A DNA stretch of 14,417 bases, taken from positions 1 through 14,417 of the forward strand of contig QMTB01000019.1 in NCBI GenBank assembly GCA_003649845.1, read 5' to 3'. Positions 1 through 7,191 of the stretch are shown here, in pieces (the stretch's first letter is position 1; the number at the start of each line of letters is the position of its first letter). This DNA is from Thermoplasmata archaeon (GTDB taxonomy: Archaea; Thermoplasmatota; E2; DHVEG-1). The notes under the pieces were generated by a model, which saw nothing but the letters and a program-made list of their open reading frames with translations, was not told the origin of the DNA and searched no databases. The translations under genes were made by a program, and so were the position numbers.

Positions 1-357
1 CAACATGAGGTTGTTGAGAAACTAGCTGAGAGGGCTCAAAAAGAGCATGAAGAGATGATTGCTCTTGTAAATAGATTAGATAATTATATTCGCAGGGTTA
101 ATGAGATACAAGAGGAGATTGTGAATACAAAAATTAGAGCTGATGATATTCATAGGGAGTTCATCAGTTATGTTGATAGAATCCATGAATTAGAGAGAAA
201 AATAGTTTCTCTCCAAGAGGCATCTCATAGGCGTAAGAAAAGTGAGAAGATGTCTTCTTTACATAAAGAGGCGAATGAGATATTTGAACGATTTAAAAGA
301 GGGGAGAAACTTAGTACAGAAGATTTAATGATGCTCCAAAAAGCCGGTTTAATATAA
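1..357 (+). CDS. Archaeal coiled-coil protein (COG1340-like), 3' end only
   Basis: Reading frame 1 is open from the first base of the window, so this is the C-terminal 118 residues of a longer protein whose start lies upstream. What is visible is almost wholly helical and charged, with heptad-like spacing of Leu, Ile and Val between Glu, Lys and Arg (for example RIHELERKIVSLQEASHRR), typical of a long coiled coil. It ends with a short helical motif, FKRGEKLSTEDLMMLQKAGL, which I associate with the C terminus of the uncharacterised archaeal coiled-coil family COG1340. There are no cysteines or membrane segments. The next gene, aMBF1, starts 32 bases downstream on the same strand, so the two may be co-transcribed. 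The molecular role is unknown. The family call rests on the coiled coil plus the C-terminal motif. Confidence 0.75.
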   Translation, partial: QHEVVEKLAERAQKEHEEMIALVNRLDNYIRRVNEIQEEIVNTKIRADDIHREFISYVDRIHELERKIVSLQEASHRRKKSEKMSSLHKEANEIFERFKRGEKLSTEDLMMLQKAGLI

Positions 358-389
358 AAATTATTTTAGGGTTTAATGGGGTAGTTTAA

Positions 390-869
390 ATGCAATGTGA
401 GCTCTGTGGGAAGGAATGTGGTGATAGAGGTAGAATCGCTATAGTTGATGGTGTCCAGATGCTACTTTGTCCATCTTGTATCAAATATGCACAAACTGTT
501 AAACAAGAAGAGATGCCACCTGTTTTAAAACAAAGGCTTTTAAAGAGGATACATAAAACAGTTAAAACTAAAGACATCTATGAGAAGATGGATAAAGAAT
601 TGATACCTGATTGGCATATAGTTATTAGAAACGCTCGAGAGCGAAAAGGCTTCAGCAGAGAGGAACTTGGTTTTAGGATAGGTGAGAGAACAGTTACTAT
701 AGCTAAAATTGAGAATGGAGAACTTAGACCTTCAGATGAGGTTGCTAGGAAATTAGAGAAACAATTGGATATCAAGCTATTTGAAGAAGTGCAGAAGATT
801 TCTATATCTCAAAATAGAGGAACAACATCACAGGGGTTTACCCTTGGCGATTTCATTAAAAAAGAATGA
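390..869 (+). CDS. mbf1: Archaeal multiprotein bridging factor 1 (aMBF1): zinc ribbon plus HTH
   Basis: This 159-residue protein has the standard aMBF1 layout. An N-terminal zinc ribbon has Cys3-x2-Cys6 and Cys27-x2-Cys30. A basic linker (about residues 45-70) follows, then a Cro/C1-type helix-turn-helix at about residues 75-130 (containing RKGFSREELGFRIGERTVTI). The short tail TLGDFIKKE is characteristic of the archaeal family. Archaeal MBF1 is known to associate with the small ribosomal subunit, and the eukaryotic protein bridges activators and TBP, so a role linked to translation is the likelier one here. A GGGGT stretch at 378-382 lies 7 bases before the ATG and is the probable ribosome site. 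The 3' end overlaps the next gene by about 26 bases, consistent with a translation-linked operon that continues with Sua5 and methionine aminopeptidase. Confidence 0.92.
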   Translation: MQCELCGKECGDRGRIAIVDGVQMLLCPSCIKYAQTVKQEEMPPVLKQRLLKRIHKTVKTKDIYEKMDKELIPDWHIVIRNARERKGFSREELGFRIGERTVTIAKIENGELRPSDEVARKLEKQLDIKLFEEVQKISISQNRGTTSQGFTLGDFIKKE

Positions 870-1458
870 TTCTTTAACAAAAGCATATGCTGCATTAAAG
901 AAAGGGAAGCTAATAGTGTATCCAACTGATACCCTTTATGCTCTTGGTGCAGATATATTTAATGAGGGAGTTGTTAGAAAGGTTTACGCTGTCAAAGAGA
1001 GGCCATTAGATGAACCGCTACCAGTTGCTGTATCTGATATAAATATGATGGATAAAATTGCTTTCATCTCTAAAACAGCGTTAAAACTAGTGAATATGTT
1101 CTTACCAGGGCCTTTAACCATTGTATTACCAAAGAAACCTATTGTTCCGAGAATTGTTACAGGCAACAGTGAGACAATTGCTATTAGAGTACCAGATAAT
1201 GATACTGCTTTATCGTTGATATCAAATTATGGTCCACTCACTGCAACTAGTGTAAATATACATGGATTAAAACCTTTAACTAGTATAGATGAAATTGAAA
1301 AACATTTTAAAACAAAAGATATCGCAGTATATATTGATCAAGGTGAATTGAAAGGAGAACCATCTACTATAGTTGATCTCACTAAATCAAAACCTATAAT
1401 AATTAGAGAAGGTGTTATCCCAAAGGAACAGATTCTATCAGTGGTATCTAATGGATAG
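844..1458 (+). CDS. Sua5/YciO/YrdC-family protein, probable threonylcarbamoyl-AMP synthase
   Basis: This family makes threonylcarbamoyl-adenylate from threonine, bicarbonate and ATP, the first step of the t6A37 modification of ANN-decoding tRNAs. From the TTG at 844 the protein is 204 residues, the length of a YrdC domain without the extra Sua5 C-terminal domain. Visible motifs are VYPTDTLYALGAD (about 25-37), the KxR motif K51-E-R53, LPGPLTIVLP (87-96) and the SxN motif S136-V-N138, then PSTIVD. There is no in-frame ATG near the N terminus. TTG844 was chosen because AGGGG at 832-836 precedes it at a suitable distance and it puts the conserved core near the start; ATT850 and upstream TTG781 are alternatives. 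The gene overlaps aMBF1 by 26 bases and the following map gene by 8. The fold is clear; TsaC/Sua5 function rather than YciO-like is inferred from the KxR and SxN motifs. Confidence 0.88.
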   Translation: MAISLKKNDSLTKAYAALKKGKLIVYPTDTLYALGADIFNEGVVRKVYAVKERPLDEPLPVAVSDINMMDKIAFISKTALKLVNMFLPGPLTIVLPKKPIVPRIVTGNSETIAIRVPDNDTALSLISNYGPLTATSVNIHGLKPLTSIDEIEKHFKTKDIAVYIDQGELKGEPSTIVDLTKSKPIIIREGVIPKEQILSVVSNG

Positions 1459-2362
1459 AGAGGTATATGATAAATACATGGAGGCCGGTAGGATAGCTGC
1501 TGAAGCTAGAGATCTAGGAGTATCCTTGATTAAACCAGGTGTAAGAATTTTAGATGTTGTTGAAAAAGTAGAGGGGCATATATTATTTAGAGGGGCAGGG
1601 CTTTCTTTCCCAGTTAACATCTCTATAAATGAGGTAGCTGCTCATTTTACTCCTCTCAAAGATGATAAACAGGTTTTTAGAAGAGGAGATATAGTAAAAC
1701 TTGATGTTGGCTCACATATCGATGGATATATAGCAGATACAGCTGTAACCGTAGAGGTAGAAACAAATCGGTATAAAGATATGATTGAAGCATCTGCATC
1801 TGCACTGGATAATGCTATTGAAAATATGAAACTAGGTGTGAGGTTATCAGATATAGGAAGGATTATAGAGAAAACAATTAATTCCTATGGCTATACTCCT
1901 ATTGAGAATTTAACTGGACATAGTTTGGATAGATATATTTTACATTCCGGTATGTCAATTCCAAATGTTTCCTCTATAAAATCCAATAGAAAACCAAAGA
2001 TAGATGATGTTATAGCTATAGAACCTTTTGCAACAGATGGAATAGGACATGTAATTAGTGGTAAAGGAAGTAATATTTATATCGTTAGGAGATCAATTGG
2101 AAAAATTAGAGATAAACAAACAAAGTTTTTATTTCAGCAGATAAAAACAAAATTTAAATCTCTACCTTTTGCTCATCGCTGGTGTAATAAACTTTCCAGC
2201 TATAATGAGGTTTCTCTAAGTCGTTTAAACTATCTAGGTTTTATAAGTCAATATCCTCAGCTTATAGAACAAACTAAAGGTATTGTCACGCAAAAAGAAC
2301 ACACTGTTATAGTTACAGAGAACGGATGCGAGGTGACAACTTATGGAGAGAAAGAAGGATAA
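1451..2362 (+). CDS. map: Methionine aminopeptidase, type II
   Basis: This enzyme removes the initiator methionine from new proteins in the cytoplasm, using two divalent metals. The 303-residue product matches the usual archaeal length (about 295). All expected metal ligands can be placed: Asp85 (VVKLDVG-type context, here IVKLDVGSHIDG), Asp96 (IADTAV), His157 (TGHSLDRY), Glu191 (IAIEPFATDG) and Glu283 (KEHTVIV). The substrate-binding His65 lies in NEVAAHFTP. The long insertion between Asp96 and the end, including residues 200-275, marks the type II class. ATG1451 is preferred over an upstream in-frame start because it gives the family N terminus (MDREVYDKYMEAGRIA) and forms a compact ATGGATAG overlap with the Sua5 stop. 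The creatininase-family gene starts inside its last 20 bases. Confidence 0.96.
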   Translation: MDREVYDKYMEAGRIAAEARDLGVSLIKPGVRILDVVEKVEGHILFRGAGLSFPVNISINEVAAHFTPLKDDKQVFRRGDIVKLDVGSHIDGYIADTAVTVEVETNRYKDMIEASASALDNAIENMKLGVRLSDIGRIIEKTINSYGYTPIENLTGHSLDRYILHSGMSIPNVSSIKSNRKPKIDDVIAIEPFATDGIGHVISGKGSNIYIVRRSIGKIRDKQTKFLFQQIKTKFKSLPFAHRWCNKLSSYNEVSLSRLNYLGFISQYPQLIEQTKGIVTQKEHTVIVTENGCEVTTYGEKEG

Positions 2363-3191
2363 AAAGAATAAAGTTATTCATCTAGAGGAATTCAGTTGGA
2401 AGCAGATTAATGAATTAGATAGAGAACGCAGTGTTTTTTTCTATCCTATAAGTCCTTTAGAGGAACATGGTCCACATCTACCAGTTGGAACTGATCTTAT
2501 GACAGCTAGGGACACTGCAGAAGAATCTATAAGATTACTACAGATGAAAAAACCAGAGGTTAAAGGTATACTTCTACCACCTACACCTATAGGTTATTCT
2601 AAGATAAACTCAGATTTCCCAGGGACTTTTACTGTTAGTCCAAGGGTTGTCAAGGAAGTGGTATATAGTGTGATAACTGCGTTAGGTGGTCAAGGATTTA
2701 GATATCTAGTTATCTGTACCTTCCATATGAATCTTGGGCATCTAAAAGGAATCTATCAAGCAATGAAACTAGGTAGAAAAAGATACAATATGTATATATG
2801 TGAACCTTGGGGCCCATATTTCTATAGTGATAAAATATTTGAAAGAGAACCAAAACTAGGTTTTGATACCACTAAAGAGGTTCATGGTGGTTTCAGAGAG
2901 ACTTCTCTAATGAAATATCAATATCCTTATTTACTCGATGAAAATTATAAGAATCTGCAGAGTATATATAGAGATTTAAATTCACCTAGAATCTATGGTA
3001 AAACTTTTAAGGAACTTGGATTAAAAGAAGGTTATATCGGTAGCCCTGCTAGAGCTGATGTAGACTATGGTAGATGGTATTTCAATGAGATTGTATCTGT
3101 CATAGTGGAGGAAGCTTGTAATTTATATGATGGTAAACCTATTTCAGATCTACCGAAAAATATTAAAAGAATTATGAAACTATTTTTCTAA
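2343..3191 (+). CDS. Creatininase-family metal-dependent amidohydrolase
   Basis: The 282-residue protein carries the creatininase signature EEHGPHLPVGTD, with Glu40, His42 and Asp51 in the positions of known metal ligands. It also has FPGTFTVSP (92-100), a histidine motif at 128-135 (HMNLGHLK) and a HGGFRETS motif (181-188). In most relatives the middle motif reads NGHGGN, so NLGHLK is a departure, but the central histidine (His133) is kept. Archaeal members include the FAPy-deamidase ArfB of riboflavin/F420 synthesis; others are creatinine, peptide or lactam hydrolases, and the substrate here cannot be read off the sequence. The start is well supported: GAGGTGA at 2330-2336 lies 6 bases before ATG2343, within the preceding gene. 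The 3' end overlaps the convergent deoxyhypusine synthase gene by 12 bases. Confidence 0.88.
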   Translation: MERKKDKKNKVIHLEEFSWKQINELDRERSVFFYPISPLEEHGPHLPVGTDLMTARDTAEESIRLLQMKKPEVKGILLPPTPIGYSKINSDFPGTFTVSPRVVKEVVYSVITALGGQGFRYLVICTFHMNLGHLKGIYQAMKLGRKRYNMYICEPWGPYFYSDKIFEREPKLGFDTTKEVHGGFRETSLMKYQYPYLLDENYKNLQSIYRDLNSPRIYGKTFKELGLKEGYIGSPARADVDYGRWYFNEIVSVIVEEACNLYDGKPISDLPKNIKRIMKLFF

Positions 3192-4127
3192 GAGTTTATC
3201 TACAACAGCTGGGATCATTAAAGGTAGTAGAACCGTTGCATCCCCTTCTATAGTTATATGATTTGCCTTCTCCTTCATCTTACCCCAAGATACTGCTTCT
3301 CTAGTTTGAGCACCACTTAAACTGCCATCATATTCTACAGCAGTCGTTATATAGATTGCATAATCTAAACCATCTTTAAACTGATTCCACCAGATTGTAT
3401 GGTGTTTTGATATACCTCCTCCAACCATAAGTGCACCTGATTTATCTGCTGAGAAGACGCTATCAGCAAGTTCTTGTTCATCTTTTAATAAATCTATGTT
3501 GAATTTCCTATGTTCTTGATAATAAAGCCATAGTTGAGAACCTACTGCTCCATCCATAATACCAGGTATATACATTGGTATTCTATTCTTCCAAGACCAA
3601 TATATGATAGATTCTTCTCTATTCTCCTCTTTATCTACAAGTTTTTCTCCCATTGCCCATATTAACTCTTTTGTAGACCAACTTGTCTTCTCTTCATATA
3701 ATTCTTCTAGAAACGGTTGTAGTTTCTCCTCTAAGATTAACCCATAGGATTCATTTGGAATAAAAACATTACCTAATCTATTTATCCCTTTCTTATGGAG
3801 TTCTATATCATCTGCCATAAAAGTTCCATGAAAATAGTTTCTCCATAATCTCGCTAGATCATGATCTAGTGTTCCTGTAGTGGTGATAACTATATCAAAA
3901 TATCTTCGTTTTAGTAACTCTACTATAACTCCTCTAGTTCCAGTTGAACATATACACGCTGGAAAGGAGAGGAATCTTAAACAGTTTTTATCTTTAATCA
4001 TATCTAGTAGGATATCTACTCCATCAGCTATCTTCTTTGCAGTGAAACCACCTGTTTTACTGAAAGCAGCAATAAGATCAGAAATCTTCATATTTCTTGT
4101 AATTTTTATATCCTCAACGGGTTTCAT
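3180..4127 (-). CDS. dys: Deoxyhypusine synthase
   Basis: The enzyme transfers the aminobutyl group of spermidine to one lysine of archaeal IF5A using NAD, the first step of hypusine formation. The 315-residue protein has the NAD-fold landmarks TTTGTLDHDLAR (82-93), GGGISKHH (236-243), AVEYDGSLSGAQ (263-274) and, decisively, EAVSWGK with the catalytic lysine at 283, followed by GDATVLLPL (295-303). The segment ACICSTGTRG (57-66) differs from the more usual form in which SGLRG-like residues occur, so it is a somewhat divergent member. ATG4127 was chosen over an in-frame start 33 bases upstream because AGGTGGAG (4133-4140) precedes it by 5 bases. It lies 13 bases downstream of the MEMO gene and is probably co-transcribed with it. 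Its stop lies within the convergent creatininase-family gene. Confidence 0.93.
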   Translation of the reverse strand: MKPVEDIKITRNMKISDLIAAFSKTGGFTAKKIADGVDILLDMIKDKNCLRFLSFPACICSTGTRGVIVELLKRRYFDIVITTTGTLDHDLARLWRNYFHGTFMADDIELHKKGINRLGNVFIPNESYGLILEEKLQPFLEELYEEKTSWSTKELIWAMGEKLVDKEENREESIIYWSWKNRIPMYIPGIMDGAVGSQLWLYYQEHRKFNIDLLKDEQELADSVFSADKSGALMVGGGISKHHTIWWNQFKDGLDYAIYITTAVEYDGSLSGAQTREAVSWGKMKEKANHITIEGDATVLLPLMIPAVVDKLLEK

Positions 4128-4140
4128 TGGTACTCCACCT

Positions 4141-5010
4141 TTAATAGATAGCAAATGCACTATAGCCTACACAGGCATTACTATCAGCAGAAACCTCATA
4201 GGAGGTTCCATATTTAAGTAACTCTGCTTTTGAACCTCCAAGTTTCTTTGCAGCATATAATAGAGACGCTACAGGTCCATATCCGCACATAGATAAACCA
4301 TATTTATACACAGTTTTTATCAATCCATCTGGATTCAAATTTTTAATCTCTCTAATAGCTAGTTTATCTCTATCTCTAACATATTCATCAACGTCTATTC
4401 CACTAGGGGGTGCTCTACCATACATAAATCCTTCATGTGATAGATCACTACTTGCAATAATCATTATCCTCCTAGATTCATCTTTTATAGCCTCTGCTAG
4501 TTGATCTCCAACCTCTCCAGCGGTATCTACATCCTGCATAGCCATACAAATTGGTACAATTGAAAAACCCTCATTTTTACCAATATATTGAAGGAAAGGT
4601 AATTGTACTTCTATACTGTGTTCATATCTATGGGCAGATTCATCGAGATCAATTATTCCGCCTGCAATTTTTTTAACCAAATCAGTATCAATTGGAATCT
4701 CTCCTAGAGGTGTTCTCCATTTATCAGATGGATAAACAGATACACCTGATCCCACACCTGTATGATTTGGACCCAATATAAAAAAAACATCTGCAAAACC
4801 TTCTTCTGCTATCCTATTAAAAGAATGAGCTGCAATTGGTCCAGAGAACATATAGCCTGCATGTGGTACAACAACTCCTATAAGTTTTCCCTGCCTAGGC
4901 TTTATAGTTGGTATGCCCCCTGGTCCTTCAAGGAAGCATCTTTCAATCTCCCTTTCTAAAGTTTTTCTAGTTCCAGGATAAAATGATCCAGCTGCTGCTT
5001 CTCTTCTTAT
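4141..5010 (-). CDS. MEMO1-family protein with a non-canonical start codon
   Basis: The full-length family protein can be read from the ATA codon at 5010 as 289 residues. It begins RREAAAGSFYPG, which matches the family N terminus, continues through VVVPHAGYMFSGP (His50), GPNHTG (His83) and SSDLSHE (187-193), and ends SNACVGYSAFAIY (Cys280). His50, His83 and Cys280 correspond to the metal-binding His49/His81/Cys244 of human MEMO1. The first in-frame ATG is at 4851, after the conserved PHAGY motif, so starting there would lose about 53 residues of the fold. Between the in-frame TGA at 5026-5028 and 4851 there is no ATG, GTG or TTG. ATA5010 or ACG at 5019-5017 are the best start candidates, so the 5' end is uncertain by a few codons. 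The family lies among fold relatives of class III dioxygenases; its archaeal function is unknown. It is probably in an operon with dys. Confidence 0.85.
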   Translation of the reverse strand: MRREAAAGSFYPGTRKTLEREIERCFLEGPGGIPTIKPRQGKLIGVVVPHAGYMFSGPIAAHSFNRIAEEGFADVFFILGPNHTGVGSGVSVYPSDKWRTPLGEIPIDTDLVKKIAGGIIDLDESAHRYEHSIEVQLPFLQYIGKNEGFSIVPICMAMQDVDTAGEVGDQLAEAIKDESRRIMIIASSDLSHEGFMYGRAPPSGIDVDEYVRDRDKLAIREIKNLNPDGLIKTVYKYGLSMCGYGPVASLLYAAKKLGGSKAELLKYGTSYEVSADSNACVGYSAFAIY

Positions 5011-5034
5011 TTCACTCGTATATACTCACCTCAA

Positions 5035-5044
5035 TTTTTATATA
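5035..5044 (-). promoter_or_regulatory. Candidate TATA box for the MEMO-dys operon
   Basis: Read on the minus strand this is TATATAAAAA. Archaeal transcription normally begins about 25-27 bases after the box centre, which falls near 5012-5016, just ahead of the presumed ATA start at 5010. If used, the mRNA would be nearly leaderless and the GAGGTGA at 5032-5026 would not be transcribed. Assigned by position and composition only. Confidence 0.5.
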
Positions 5045-5080
5045 CAAAAAATATGAAGGTATTAAAGTTATTCGAAAAAC

Positions 5081-5088
5081 TATAAAAA
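5081..5088 (+). promoter_or_regulatory. Candidate BRE/TATA box for the 52-residue gene
   Basis: TATAAAAA is preceded directly by purine- and A-rich CGAAAAAC, resembling a BRE. Transcription would begin near 5108-5112, leaving a leader of about 25-29 bases that contains GGAAGGGG (5121-5128), 8 bases before ATG5137. Confidence 0.5.
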
Positions 5089-5136
5089 CAGATGATGAAT
5101 ACCGCTTAAAAAATCCATGCGGAAGGGGAATCCATA

Positions 5137-5295
5137 ATGGAAACTGTTTGCCATATTGAAATTATAAAGGATGGTCAAGATTTCGTAGCGAGAGTACATC
5201 TAGCAAATGGGTCTTCTAAAGAATATAGAAATCAGGTCTTCGAAGATGCATTAACAGAGATGGTTATAGATCTACAGGAGGAATTAGCGGATTAA
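5137..5295 (+). CDS. Small 52-residue conserved-type protein of unknown function
   Basis: A short open frame begins at ATG5137 and ends at TAA5293-5295. It is supported by its own TATA box (5081-5088), a purine-rich GGAAGGGG ribosome site 8 bases upstream, and its placement in the gap between divergent and convergent genes. The product starts METVCHIEIIKDGQDFVARV, then an NGSSKEY turn, then an acidic amphipathic helix (FEDALTEMVIDLQEEL). This strand-strand-helix pattern recalls small archaeal hypothetical proteins and, more loosely, half of a HicB-like fold, but that likeness is an impression from the pattern. No catalytic residues, signal or membrane segment are seen. Its stop codon overlaps the stop of the zinc-ribbon gene on the other strand. 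I do not recognise a function. Confidence 0.7.
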   Translation: METVCHIEIIKDGQDFVARVHLANGSSKEYRNQVFEDALTEMVIDLQEELAD

Positions 5296-5483
5296 CCTCT
5301 ATTTAATAGGAATAATGCTAGAATCACTATTATCAACCCATACATTATATATACAAGCATCTTCCTTCGTTTCACCATCTCTTGGAAACGTTCTTCGCAT
5401 TCCTTTGAACAAAATGTCTCTGATGGAGGTATAGCTTTACCGCAAACCTGACAATGCGAGTGAGGATGAATTACATCAGCCAT
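5292..5483 (-). CDS. DUF2116-type zinc-ribbon membrane protein
   Basis: The 63-residue product has a four-cysteine zinc site: Cys11-x2-Cys14 (CQVCGKAIPP) and Cys25-x3-Cys29 (CSKEC). A basic helical linker (about 33-41) and one hydrophobic segment (about 43-60, LVYIMYGLIIVILALFLL) follow, ending NRG. This matches the archaeal DUF2116 zinc-ribbon family (COG4068), small tail-anchored proteins of unknown role. The ribbon is likely cytoplasmic, with the helix in the membrane. The start ATG lies 11 bases after the hpt stop, with GGTGAG in the gap, so it is the last gene of the mfnA-hpt operon. Its stop overlaps that of the convergent 52-residue gene within a TTAA palindrome. Confidence 0.88.
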   Translation of the reverse strand: MADVIHPHSHCQVCGKAIPPSETFCSKECEERFQEMVKRRKMLVYIMYGLIIVILALFLLNRG

Positions 5484-5494
5484 TCTAAACTCAC

Positions 5495-6052
5495 CTAACC
5501 TATAACTATTTCATCATCTTTAACATTTATGTGAACTAAAGTATGGATAGGTATACCAACTTCTTTAGATATCTCCATAGCAGCATCTCCCTTATCAAGC
5601 GATATCACAACTGTTTTAACATCAACATTCATATTCTCTAGAGATCGTAGAACTGCTTTTAAAGTACCTCCTGTACTAAGTACATCATCTACTATTACTA
5701 TTCTATCTTTATCTTTCAATCCATTTATATACATTTTAGATTTAGAATAACCTGTTACTTGGCTAACCTCTACTTCATCTGGTAAACCATATGATCTCTT
5801 ACGTATAATCGTAAAGGGGATATCCATTTTCAGAGATAAAGCTGTAGCAAGAGGTATACCCATTGCCTCCATGGTAACAATTTTATCAAAAGGTTTATAT
5901 CTCTCTAAAATAGCTTCCATTCTATCTGCTACCTCTCTAAGTAACTCTGGTTTTATCTCAGGTATCCCATCCGTTATAGGATGTATAACATACGGATAAT
6001 CTCCTTTTTTAACAATAGGTGCTTCCTTAATTGATTCTTCAAATAAACTCAT
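5495..6052 (-). CDS. hpt: Archaeal hypoxanthine/guanine phosphoribosyltransferase
   Basis: This is a purine-salvage enzyme that joins hypoxanthine or guanine to PRPP, giving IMP or GMP. The 185-residue protein has the archaeal Hpt N-terminal pattern (IKEAPIVKKGDYPYVIHPITDG, visible at 8-29) and a mid-domain MEAMGIPLATALS (61-73). The 13-base PRPP motif region RIVIVDDVLSTGGT lies at 117-130. ATG6052 was chosen because it forms an ATGA overlap with the mfnA stop and is preceded by GGAGGT inside the mfnA 3' end. An upstream in-frame start within mfnA is possible but unnecessary. The archaeal Hpt group includes adenine-preferring relatives, so base specificity is by family likeness only. Confidence 0.92.
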   Translation of the reverse strand: MSLFEESIKEAPIVKKGDYPYVIHPITDGIPEIKPELLREVADRMEAILERYKPFDKIVTMEAMGIPLATALSLKMDIPFTIIRKRSYGLPDEVEVSQVTGYSKSKMYINGLKDKDRIVIVDDVLSTGGTLKAVLRSLENMNVDVKTVVISLDKGDAAMEISKEVGIPIHTLVHINVKDDEIVIG

Positions 6053-7191
6053 ATTTCTCCAACCTCCAGACAAACTTCTTCTAATACAGGGATAAACTCA
6101 TCTATAACCTTTTTTGTTACATGTGGCATTACAACTATACGAATACATGATAGATGACTCATATCACCTACTTTCCAACCTTTTCGAGATAAAACCTCTA
6201 TAACCTTAGATGGATTTCTAAGTTTTACACCTAGTATATTTAAAATAGGTTTTCTAATTATAGATAAACCTATAGATTGAATTTTTTCCTCTGCATATCT
6301 CGTTGTCTCCATGCATTTTTCAACAATCTTTCTATAACCATCGTATCCAAGGTATTGTGTTACTGCATAGGCTGCAGCGATAGGTCCAGCTGATCTAGTG
6401 CCAAGAAGCCCAGCTTGTCTCTTTATACTTATACATGTAGATTCAACGCTTATTTCATCTAACCAATTCTTATCTCTAAGGAAAAGTATACCAAGTGGTA
6501 TAGCAGAGTAACCCATCTTATGGAAATCAACAGATAAACTACTAACGCCAGGTAGAGAGAAGTCAAAGGGAAGATGGTTTTCAAGGAAAGGTATCACAAA
6601 CCCTCCGAAAGCAGCATCTATATGTAGAAAAATATGTTCTTCTAAACATATCTCTGATAGCTCTGATATAGGGTCTATAACTCCTAGATCTGTTGAACCA
6701 GCTACACCTACAACGGCGAATGTATTTGAATTAATGTGTTTTCGAATAGAATTTATATCAATCGTATAATCGGACGTTAAATCAACTGGTATCAGTTTTA
6801 TATCCATCAGAGAAGCTATCTTTTGAAAAGAGAAATGAACATGTTTTGGAATGATCATCTCTCTACCATTAATTAGTTTTTTAGCGATCCAGATAGCTGT
6901 TATATTACCCTCAGTACCTCCACTTACAGATAAACCAGTAGCTGTTTTAGGTATATGAAAAAGTTTACCGGTGAATTCAATTAGTTTCATTTCCATTTCC
7001 TTTGAACCAGGGAATAAACCTGGATCTCCAAGATTAACGTCTAAAAATTTTAGATAGGCACCTCTAGCAATAGGATGAGGTTCTGTACACATAGATCCGA
7101 GTATCCTACCATTTGAAAAAGAATAATCTTTACTTTTATATCTCTCAAGTTGTTTAAAGACCTCTGATACCTTATCTCTATCTAAAACCAT
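6049..7191 (-). CDS. mfnA: MfnA-family L-tyrosine/L-aspartate decarboxylase (PLP)
   Basis: This is a group II PLP-dependent decarboxylase of 380 residues. Visible landmarks are GDPGLFPGSKEME (56-68), SGGTEGN (90-96, phosphate binding), HVHFS with ring-stacking histidine near 117-119, the cofactor aspartate in HIDAAFGG (Asp192) and the PLP lysine in DFHKMGYSA (Lys225). In methanogens MfnA makes tyramine for methanofuran. In other archaea the same family supplies beta-alanine from aspartate for coenzyme A. Nothing methanogenic is in this window, so the aspartate role is a reasonable guess. The start is ATG7191 (a TTG lies just before it). It is the first gene of an operon with hpt and the zinc-ribbon gene, and is divergent from the PRC-barrel gene. 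Confidence 0.92.
   Translation of the reverse strand: MVLDRDKVSEVFKQLERYKSKDYSFSNGRILGSMCTEPHPIARGAYLKFLDVNLGDPGLFPGSKEMEMKLIEFTGKLFHIPKTATGLSVSGGTEGNITAIWIAKKLINGREMIIPKHVHFSFQKIASLMDIKLIPVDLTSDYTIDINSIRKHINSNTFAVVGVAGSTDLGVIDPISELSEICLEEHIFLHIDAAFGGFVIPFLENHLPFDFSLPGVSSLSVDFHKMGYSAIPLGILFLRDKNWLDEISVESTCISIKRQAGLLGTRSAGPIAAAYAVTQYLGYDGYRKIVEKCMETTRYAEEKIQSIGLSIIRKPILNILGVKLRNPSKVIEVLSRKGWKVGDMSHLSCIRIVVMPHVTKKVIDEFIPVLEEVCLEVGEI

Noticed and set aside
386..775. Two short minus-strand open frames opposite aMBF1
   Set aside because: The aMBF1 frame with its zinc ribbon and HTH explains this DNA. The antisense products look random.
1412..1450. Longer N terminus for methionine aminopeptidase
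   Set aside because: The extra residues do not fit the family start and lie deep in the Sua5 gene. ATG1451 gives the expected N terminus.
3880..4221. 113-residue plus-strand open frame
   Set aside because: It lies antisense to well-supported deoxyhypusine synthase and MEMO coding sequence and has no family features.
4849..4851. ATG4851 as the real MEMO start
   Set aside because: It would remove the conserved AGSFYPG and PHAGY segments, including the metal-binding histidine, which are clearly encoded just upstream in the same frame.
5137..5483. Toxin-antitoxin pair formed by the 52-residue gene and the zinc-ribbon gene
   Set aside because: They are convergent rather than co-transcribed, and the zinc-ribbon protein belongs to a DUF2116-type family in an operon with hpt. 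A HicB likeness of the small protein is too weak.
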